Origin: Pseudocercospora fijiensis CIRAD86
Taxonomy: Eukaryota; Ascomycota; Dothideomycetes; Mycosphaerellales; Mycosphaerellaceae
Assembly: GCF_000340215.1 (NCBI RefSeq)
Contig: NW_006921532.1
Location: 9,577,172 to 9,641,171 of the forward strand
Length of the DNA stretch: 64,000 nucleotides
Reading direction: 5' to 3'
Shown here in pieces: positions 56,747-64,000 of this stretch (positions are counted from its first letter, which is position 1; every line of letters starts with the position of its first letter). The notes below the pieces were generated by a model that worked only from the letters and a program-made list of their open reading frames with translations, was not told the DNA's origin and did not search any database. A program made the position numbers and the translations under genes.

Positions 56747-57920
56747 GTTGCGCGATGTGATAACTGACAAAGACGAGTGCCGTGCTAGCGATGGCTGGGT
56801 GTATTCGGCAAGCGAATTGCAGTGGAGCGATCTGGTTCGTAGTGAGAGGAGGAGGACTTGGAGGGTGGGAGGGCGTAGTATGGCAGTATCTGTTGATTGC
56901 GCTGTAATATGGCTGGGTAGCTCTAGCAGCGTGGATGGTGCTCTCAATGGCGGCAGGGAGCACAAGTGGACCAAAACTGTGGAAGTAAAACCTTCCAGGC
57001 CCGCGCCATGTGAGAGACAATCGTGGTCGTGGTGGTGACGTGCGCCAGGCTAGAGGAATTTGGCGGCGGCAGCACTGCGCACTGTGTAGGCAGGCGAGGC
57101 GCGTCGACTATTTGGCCATGCAGCGGCGACGGCGACGGCGACGACAGCGATATGTCGGAAAATGCTAGTTCTATGGGTCCTGGCTGGCCTCTCAGCCGGC
57201 TTCCTCGCGACTAGCACCGTAGAAGCACCGCTGATGTTGTCCCGTGACTGGAGAGGTAATGATCATGCTAATAATGCTATGAGGCTAAGGTACATGTATG
57301 AGCAGACAAGATGCCGGCAATGCGGGACTGGGCAACGCGGTATTGGTAATGGCAATGCACTCTCGCCCGTGCGCAACAAATGGCAGCTGCCATCGAGAAT
57401 AATAATGTGCTGTGCTGCAGCCTGGGCAATGGCTTCTGGCTCGTCACCGTCAAACGCCGCTATCGCTCACTCTGCCTATCTCGTGTCAAAGAAAAAGTCA
57501 AAGCAGCATTCATCAATGACGCCACAGAACTCGTGCTGGAGTGGAGTGGAGTGGATACGACCTGCATCTGCATCAGGCACAACAAGGCTGTACCCGTCCG
57601 AAGTGCTGCCATGCATGTGGCGTCCAGGAACAGCGTCGGAGACTTGACGTTCGAGAGAACTCGTCCGATTCTGCAAGCCTTCTCGTAATCTTGGCAGAGA
57701 CCTCACTTCAACTCGGCTTCACTTCCACGTCGCTATGGAGCAATGAAGACATTTTCACAGACAAATGTCCATCCACACTCGGTCTCAGATGAAGCGAGCT
57801 CCCGGCATTGATCAATCATCCCACGCTTCCAACACCGATTGCGGCCATGGGGCTGCCGCAAGGCTCCTCGACTGTTCACATGCCATACTATCTGCGAACC
57901 GGATTGCATTCCGTCTCCTA
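56747..57920. other. Intergenic, arrestin upstream region
   Basis: Arrestin promoter and creC 3' side. A (GGCGAC)n run lies at about 57124-57143. Frames such as 57162-57647 start at non-ATG codons and have no motifs. No gene supported. Confidence 0.42.
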
Positions 57921-59996
57921 TCATCGCCCTTCCTCTCCAGGTCGCGTCCATTCGCGGATGTGACCTGTGAATCAGAAAGTCAGCTTAGCTATCGCACAAA
58001 ATCGCAATAGGAATGAGCACATCTGGCGAATGCTGGAGGATGTGTAGCACGTTTGTGGGTCTGTGAGATCCCAACCAAACATACGAATTGGAGCTTAGGG
58101 AAGACCCACCATCTTTGCAGGATGTGAGGATGCAATCTGCTTCGAATCCAAGCCAACACAAGGGATGCTCGTCGATGCGCTTCGACATCACTGGCGGTAG
58201 CACTGCAGTGCTTGCTTTCGAATCAACCGGGTGTACTATCTCTTCAGATGATCCGGTATCAGCGGTCGGCACTTGTGTAAGGTTCGAATTGCTCCTGAGT
58301 CTGCCCACGTTGGTGGCGCTCGTTCGATGCTCTCCTGGGACATGGCTTGAAATGCTTCCACGTTGGCGGAAAGTCTTTGGTCGGCCCAACATGCCCACAG
58401 AGAAGTCCCACAGCAACAATCTGCAATCTTCACCGACACTGCCAAAGCGGTAGTTGCGCTCGTCGCATCTCCATGGATCAAACTTGACGTCCGTCACCCA
58501 TGAGTGATGGCCCACGCATCGTGCGACAATTGCATGGTCTGCCAGGGACCATATGCTGACCAGATCGTCCTGTCCACCTGACAACACATACCGCCCGTCT
58601 GGTGACCATGTTACACAAAGCATTGCGCCGTAGTACGACCGGTATACGTCGAGCACCCGCTCTTCAATGTAATCAAAGATCGTCAAGCAACCATCTTCAC
58701 TAACTACGGCCAGCAGTTGTCCATCAGGAGAGAAGGCAATATCATTGATCTTCATATTGGACAATTTCCATGCTGCGACCGGGTTGGTCCTCTGATTTCG
58801 CGATTGCACCGACTTTTTGATGTGAAACTTCAGACTCGGTGTTCCATTCCCGTTGGCATGGCCGTCGCCATTTTCTGCTGGTGAGGACTCTTCAGGAACG
58901 AATTCTGCATCTTCCTTTTCCTTGTCGTATACGACTAGGCAGCCATCCTTGTGTGCTGCGATAAACAGATTTTCCTTGCTCGGTAACCACTTGATGGAAG
59001 AAACTGCGGATGAGTTGATCATGCCATTCTTGTTGAGTCTGGCATACTTTTGCGACATTGGCTCATACCAGATGATGTCGCTAGTGTTGAATCCTAGAAC
59101 AAGGTCAAGGTGATTGCTGGACTTCGTGAAAGGATTGACATCGTGGCACAGAGCATGCGCCTTGGTGAACAGGACCTTGGTCATGTTCTCAGTCTTGACG
59201 TCCGATGACAGATCCAACCACATGAATGCCCGATTGATGTTTGCAAATGCGAACATGCCCTCGGGAGATCGCTCGTTGAGTCGTTTCTGCAGTGATTCGT
59301 GAGGTATGACTCTCGACACATACGAAGAGTTGGACTTGACAATATTGTTCTTCGGCTTGGCCTTTTGATCCTTCTTCGCCTTGGGATTCACTGGCACTGC
59401 CAATGCCGGATTCCCATCGCCAAAAGTTGGAGTCTGGCTGTAGTAGGACGCAGAGCCGAAGCCATTTCCCGTTGATCCAGCATCACTTCTGGAAGATTGT
59501 GCTTCTTCTTGGATGCTCGGCGGTATATTTGAGCGCGCACTTTGAGCAGTGATTGTTCTGAATAGATTCTGGGACGGAGGATTTCGTGGAGCTAGGACCG
59601 CGATTGAAAGCTTGGTGCCCGTAGTCGGAGGTCCCGTTGTGGCTGCGAGAGGATTGTTGTTCGGTTGTGGTGCATCGCTGGGATGTGGAGGCGGCGTCGC
59701 AAGATGAAAGTCATCTTTGAGCACGTACGTACCCTCGCCCAGGACCAATTGATATTCGGGACCTGTAGGGTGCTCGAGAGTGTTGTTGGTCTCCAGCAGA
59801 GGACCTCCGCCTGGCATTCCGGTGTATAGGTTGCCATTTGGATAGCGAGGAGGCGGGGGAAGGACACTGAGAGGTCACCGTCAGTGACAACATGCCCTGC
59901 TTTTGCCTGCCTGGGCTGGCGTTTCACGTGAAATGTTTGCTTCCTGCTGGTACTCGACAGAACAGAGCTGCAGGGTCAAGGTGTCGCTTACAACAT
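57921..59996 (-). CDS. creC: Catabolite repression WD-repeat protein CreC
   Basis: WD40 protein that in Aspergillus binds and stabilises the deubiquitinase CreB in carbon catabolite repression. 601 residues. Main exon 58110-59866; a last intron 57965-58109 leads to exon 57921-57964, which restores SCKDGHIREWTRPGEEGR, the expected end of the last WD repeat. At the 5' end, the frame before MPGGGPLLETNN reads LPPPPRYPNGNLYTG, clearly part of the protein. I propose a 5-nt first exon ATGTT (59992-59996) and intron 59867-59991 (125 nt, GTAAGC...CTCTCAG). Conserved parts: GPEYQLVLGEGTYVLKDD, SSYVSRVIPHESLQKRL, and WD repeats INDIAFSPDGQLLAVVSEDG and LCVTWSPDGRYVLSGGQDD. The start exon is the least certain part. 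Confidence 0.9.
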
Positions 59997-60417
59997 GGTG
60001 CATGTGCGAGCGCCGGCCCAGCTCAAGCTCAGGGCGCAAGAATGCGAGACAGATGGCGTGCGATCATGAGGGCAGCGCACTCGAGAAGTGGTGGTTGTTC
60101 TGGTCCGACTTGTTGGAGAGAGCGTGGATGCGTTCTATCGGTGCAGAGATGCCTACGACTACGTCTACTGTATTCTACCTAGCCAGTGCCAGCTCCGCTC
60201 TTCCTCGCCGGCCATGGCCACCTGCATTCGAAGCCTCGCGGCAAATTGTGGGGTCTCCATTATTGCGGCTCAGTGAATGCCACGCGAGAGAGCTCCCACA
60301 AGCGAAGTCGCGACTTTGGCCGCAGCTCGGTGCCATGAGTGAATACATCTGTGATATCTGTCAACCTCACTTGCGTATCAAGGGAGCTTGAACCGGTACT
60401 ATTTATTGCGATGGAAC
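59997..60417. promoter_or_regulatory. Shared divergent promoter of creC and GEM1
   Basis: 421 bp between two divergent starts; both promoters must be here. No specific site identified. Frames crossing it lack motifs. Confidence 0.45.
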
Positions 60418-62436
60418 ATGGCAACTGGTATGCTTGCTGCCACGATCTTCTCGCCGAGCCCGCGCTGTGCTGACAGCGCCCACAGTTCGGATCTGTGTTT
60501 GCGGCGATGAGGCCACAGGCAAGAGCTCGCTCATCACGTCGCTGGTCCGAGACACATTCGTTTCGTCCAAGATCCAAAGCGTTCTTCCCCCGATCACTCT
60601 CCCGCCCACGCTGGGTACGCCGGAAAATGTCACCACGACCGTCGTCGACACATCGGCTGTACCGCAAGATCGAGATGTGCTTCGGAAAGAGCTGCGCAAA
60701 TGCAATGCGATTCTCTTGGTCTACAGTGACCACTACAGCTACGAACGAGTAGCTCTGTTCTGGCTGCCATATTTCAGATCACTCGGCATCAACGTGCCAG
60801 TAGTCCTGTGCTCAAACAAGAGTGATCTGAATCCCGGGACAAACACGGCAGGCGTCGTAGAAGATGAAATGCTACCGGTCATGGCCGAGTTCAAAGAGAT
60901 TGATTCCTGCATAAGGACGAGCGCACGGGAACACCACAACATAAACGAAGTGTTCTTTCTGTGTCAAAAGGCAGTCACACATCCCATAGCACCGATATAT
61001 GACGCCAAGGAGAACAACCTCAAACCTGCAGTGGTAGACGCGCTCAAGCGTGTGTTCTATCTTTGCGACCGAGATCAGGATGGCATACTCAACGACAAGG
61101 AAATCCAAGCTTTTCAAATGAAATGCTTCGAGAAGCAGCTTTCAGATGACGACCTGGCCAACATTAAACGCTCGATACACCCACCGCAATCTGCGTTTGG
61201 TGGCAGCCTACATGATGAAAAGCTTAGCGAAGGTATCGATGTTGAGGGCTTCATCCAGCTCAATCGAATGTTTGCGGAGAAGGGCCGACATGAGACGATC
61301 TGGATCATCCTAAGGAAGTTCCAATATTCTGATAGCTTGTCTCTGAAAGATAACTTTCTGCACCCCAGATTTGATGTGCCCGCCTACGTATGTAGCTGAT
61401 GATTTGGCTCGATCACTTTAATGATAGGCTGACATTTGTGCAGGCTTCAGCCGAGCTGTCTCCTGCCGGATACAGGTTCTTCGTGGACCTTTTCCTGCTC
61501 CATGATAAGGACAATGACGGCGGCTTGAGCGACTCTGAGCTGTCCACATTGTTCGCGCCAACGCCTGGAATGCCCGTGTCGTGGGTAGATTCTGGCTTCC
61601 CGAGTTGCACCGTGCGCAACGAGGCTGGGTATATCACGCTTCAAGGCTGGCTTGCGCAATGGAGCATGACGACTTTCGAGAGCCCCAAGACGACATTAGA
61701 ATACCTAGCATACCTTGGTTTTGAAGGAGATGGAAAGGGCACAACATCAGCACTCAAGGCGACCAAAGCTCGCAAGCGACGCAACAAGCCAGGCAGAGTC
61801 GAACGCAACGTCTTTTTGTGCTACGTGCTAGGCGCAGCGCAAAGCGGCAAATCTGCTCTTCTGAACGCCTTCCTCAATCGACCTTTCAGCACCACCTATC
61901 ATCCAACAATCCAGCCACAGACCGCAGTAAACAGTGTGGAACTCCAAGGCGGCAAACAATGCTACCTGATTCTTGAAGAGCTCGGCGAGCTAGAACCCGC
62001 TATCCTGGAAAACCAGGCGAAGCTTGACGCGTGTGACCTGCTGTGCTACACGTACGACAGCAGCGATCCTGACAGTTTTGCCCACATTTTAGAGATGCGC
62101 AAGCGGTATCCTGCGCTTATTGCACTTCCTTCAGTGTACGCGGCACTCAAAGCGGACCAAGATCGCGCTGTACAGCGGACCGAGGTGCAACCTGACATGT
62201 ACTGCGAGCAATTGAAGATGGCGAAGCCACTTCATGTTTCAGTCAACTGGCGGTCGATCGGAGAATTCTTTGTGCATCTGGCAGAGTGCGCAACGTTCCC
62301 ATCACAGGCATTTCCCAAGAGTGAGGAGGAGGCTGTGGATCGTACTGCGCTGTACATTGGTGTTGCTGCCACAGTCAGTGTTGCGGCCGCCTTCGCTTGG
62401 GTTTGGAAACGGAATTCGCTCTCTTCCTCCACTTGA
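60418..62436 (+). CDS. GEM1: Mitochondrial Rho GTPase Gem1 (Miro)
   Basis: Outer-membrane GTPase controlling mitochondrial inheritance and ER-mitochondria contacts (ERMES regulator). 634 residues. Exon 1 is only 10 nt (60418-60427); intron 60428-60485 (58 nt) joins it to exon 2 60486-61387, giving [20 protein letters not shown], which matches the Gem1 start. Intron 61388-61443, exon 3 61444-62436. GTPase 1 has P-loop GDEATGKSS and CSNKSD. The EF-hands are [12 protein letters not shown] and [12 protein letters not shown]. GTPase 2 has P-loop GAAQSGKSA. The C-terminal tail anchor is [20 protein letters not shown] followed by KR. The length is as usual for the family. Confidence 0.95.
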
Positions 62437-63170
62437 GAGGAGAAGGGAAATGGTGTTGGTGGTGTGCAATGTGTGTGTATCAAGATACCCCTCTCATATT
62501 CGATTTCTACTGCGGCACTGAATGTAACTATGCCGTTCTCGAGGAATGCCGTTGATCTCTCAGATGCCGCATCACATCCCAAGGGGATGAGAGCTTTCTT
62601 CGGCGGTGTTCTTCACAGCTGTCGCGGCCGCGAGGAATCACCCCCCGAATGCTCTGGCTTTGCGTCGCACCTATGTATAAACCGCTCACCACTGGTCCAG
62701 ACTTCAGACTTTTTGGAGCTCCCCATGTCGTTCTTCAACTTGTTAAGCTTCCAGATCCCGGCAGGGTGGGTGTCGGAAATAGCAAGCTCGGACTTTTGGA
62801 CCAGGACATGTCTGCCATGTCTTGTTGCCTCAATCTGGAGTGTGGACGAGCAAGAGCAAGAACTCGATGTGCAGGACAGGACTCAGGAGGCATACAGAGA
62901 AGGAGAATGGACTGCTCTCGTAGGAGCGCAGAATGCAGAGCTGATGTCACTCAAGACAGAAGTGTGTGGAAAGAGAGCCGGCTGCCATGCCTGCAGTGTA
63001 GCCTGGCCTGGCTGGGCTTTCTTATTTGAGTGCCTGGCTCTGGACTTCCACATCTTCCCGGATGCTTCCTTCGGTTCGGACGCTTTTCGACCCGAAGGCG
63101 CATGCGTGCGTGCGTGCCGCAAGCGAGTATCGCGCACTAGAGACCTTTAGCAATCTCGAGTGTCAGAATT
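62437..63170. other. Intergenic after GEM1
   Basis: No gene supported. A plus-strand frame (62464-63150) is rich in Ser, Cys and Trp without motifs. A repeat of GTGCGTGCGTGC type lies near 63105. Confidence 0.4.
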
Positions 63171-63199
63171 TAGTGGTGTTCACCAGGGTTGGTAACTAG

Positions 63200-64000
63200 G
63201 CCTATTTGAGACGGCTCTTCCGAGTAGTTTAGCAACCTCCTTTTGCTACCTCTTAGCTGCTTAGTTATCGTATCTATAGTAATATAACCTAGCTCTTTAA
63301 TATAGACCTTAGCTAGTAGTGTTATCGCTATAACCGTAGGCTTAATAGACGCTTAAGTAAGACAGTTATTGCTAGACTATTAGGTAGTTGTCGGACAAGC
63401 GGCTAGCGCCTATCTCGAGTCGGTAGTCGATATTATTATAGACGACAAGGCCGACGAGGTATACAAAGGCGATTAAATAAGGAGCCTATATCCTAACAAT
63501 TATAACCGGCTTAAAAGGACGAGGTTGTAGGACCTAACTAACGATTAGTATAAGCGTAGATTTCGCTTCTAAAAGTAGGATCTATATAGGCTTATAAGGT
63601 TGCTTAAATTAGACTAGATTAAGTATCTATACTATATAGAACCTACTAAGGAAGAGGCGTTGCTAGTGCTTCTATAGCGACTCGCAAGTAGTACTACTTA
63701 GCAGTCGCTAGCGTACGAGTTTAGCAGAGGGCCGACCTAGATTAGTATTATATTTAATACTATTCTTAAGCACTTAGACGACTTCTTTAGCGATAGATTA
63801 TTATTTAATACTCGTCGGTTAACCCCTTAGTATTTGCGGAGGTATATAGAGGCACTAGAACCGGATATTAGTCTTGCTAAAGTATATAGATTTATTAATA
63901 GTACCCTTCGTCCTTGCTATAGGCCTAAGTACGACTAAAAGCTATACTATAGCGGATATAAGAGAGTATACGGCATTAAATTCTAGGCTATTATTACTCC
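63200..64000 (+). mobile_element. RIP-degraded PIF/Harbinger-type DNA transposon, left part only
   Basis: Composition switches to TpA-rich, stop-filled DNA at about 63200 and continues to the window edge. Near the right edge the plus strand reads a DDE transposase through several stops. Candidate outer end at about 63170 (after TTA: GTGGTGTTCACCAGGG), but without the other end this is only a guess. Confidence 0.65.
63700..64000 (+). pseudogene. PIF/Harbinger DDE transposase remnant
   Basis: In one plus frame, reading stops as former Trp/Gln: FSRGPT-x-ISIIFNTILKHL, then LTP-x-YLRRYIEAL, then FINSTLRPCYRPKYD-x-KLYY and SGYKRVYGIKF-x-AIIT. This fits the (F)IDGTxRPxxRPxxxQxxxYSGxKRxHxxKxQ block of Harbinger-like DDE nucleases. 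The catalytic DGT is NST here (GA-to-AA and GG-to-AG), and His is Tyr, all RIP-type transitions. The enzyme is dead. Confidence 0.7.

Noticed and set aside
57162..57647. 161-codon plus-strand frame upstream of the arrestin gene
   Set aside because: Starts at a non-ATG codon and looks like noncoding DNA despite a hydrophobic start.
57985..58108. Read-through C-terminus of the main creC frame
   Set aside because: It would replace the last WD repeat end with unrelated residues; splicing at 58109/57965 restores the expected HIREW block.
62464..63150. 228-codon frame after GEM1
   Set aside because: No ATG at the proposed start, Trp/Cys/Ser-rich composition, no motif; most likely 3' region.

Overview
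The window is nuclear DNA of a filamentous ascomycete (Pezizomycotina). Short introns of about 47-80 nt with GT...AG ends and CTRAY branch sites interrupt most genes. The gene set is fungal: creC, ATG13, SEC3, the Miro GTPase GEM1, a HET-domain gene and a fungal metallothionein. AT-rich blocks full of TpA and premature stops look like RIP (repeat-induced point mutation). A member of the Dothideomycetes is my guess from overall character; nothing here proves it. No CRISPR array, rRNA or convincing tRNA was seen.

Left third (1-23 kb), accessory in character. A peroxiredoxin gene runs off the left edge. A RIP-destroyed Mutator-like transposon (about 658-3901) follows, then an Msc7-type aldehyde dehydrogenase, a tiny metallothionein with three CXC motifs, two small ORFs 9 nt apart on the same strand, and a short-chain dehydrogenase. 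A second RIP-destroyed Mutator-like transposon (9745-13072) has clear 47-bp terminal inverted repeats and a perfect 8-bp target duplication, and sits about 115 bp upstream of the dehydrogenase start. Next comes the most interesting locus: a 1693-residue NLR-like protein (serine-hydrolase domain, NACHT, beta-propeller) divergently paired with a HET-domain gene across 659 bp. This is the architecture expected of a fungal allorecognition or cell-death module.

Middle and right (23-62 kb), mostly conserved housekeeping genes: secreted GH3 beta-glucosidase, mitochondrial Fe-S carrier IND1, an NAD(P)-binding epimerase-like protein, a proline-rich glycine-zipper protein, a Baeyer-Villiger-type monooxygenase, ATG13, an ankyrin-RCC1-BTB protein, a GPI-anchored cysteine-bearing cell-surface protein, exocyst SEC3, an unknown basic protein, an alpha-arrestin, creC and GEM1. 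The arrestin and creC are neighbours; both families act in carbon-source signalling through ubiquitin ligases and deubiquitinases. A degraded nuclear-protein gene fragment lies near 51 kb.

Right edge (63.2-64 kb): the start of a third RIP-damaged transposon, whose readable remnant is a PIF/Harbinger-type DDE transposase with its catalytic aspartate changed to asparagine.

Exon structures were worked out by hand from reading frame, splice signals and family conservation. Several first exons are only 5-10 nt long, and those starts are the least certain. Family calls rest on motif recognition; no database search was run.
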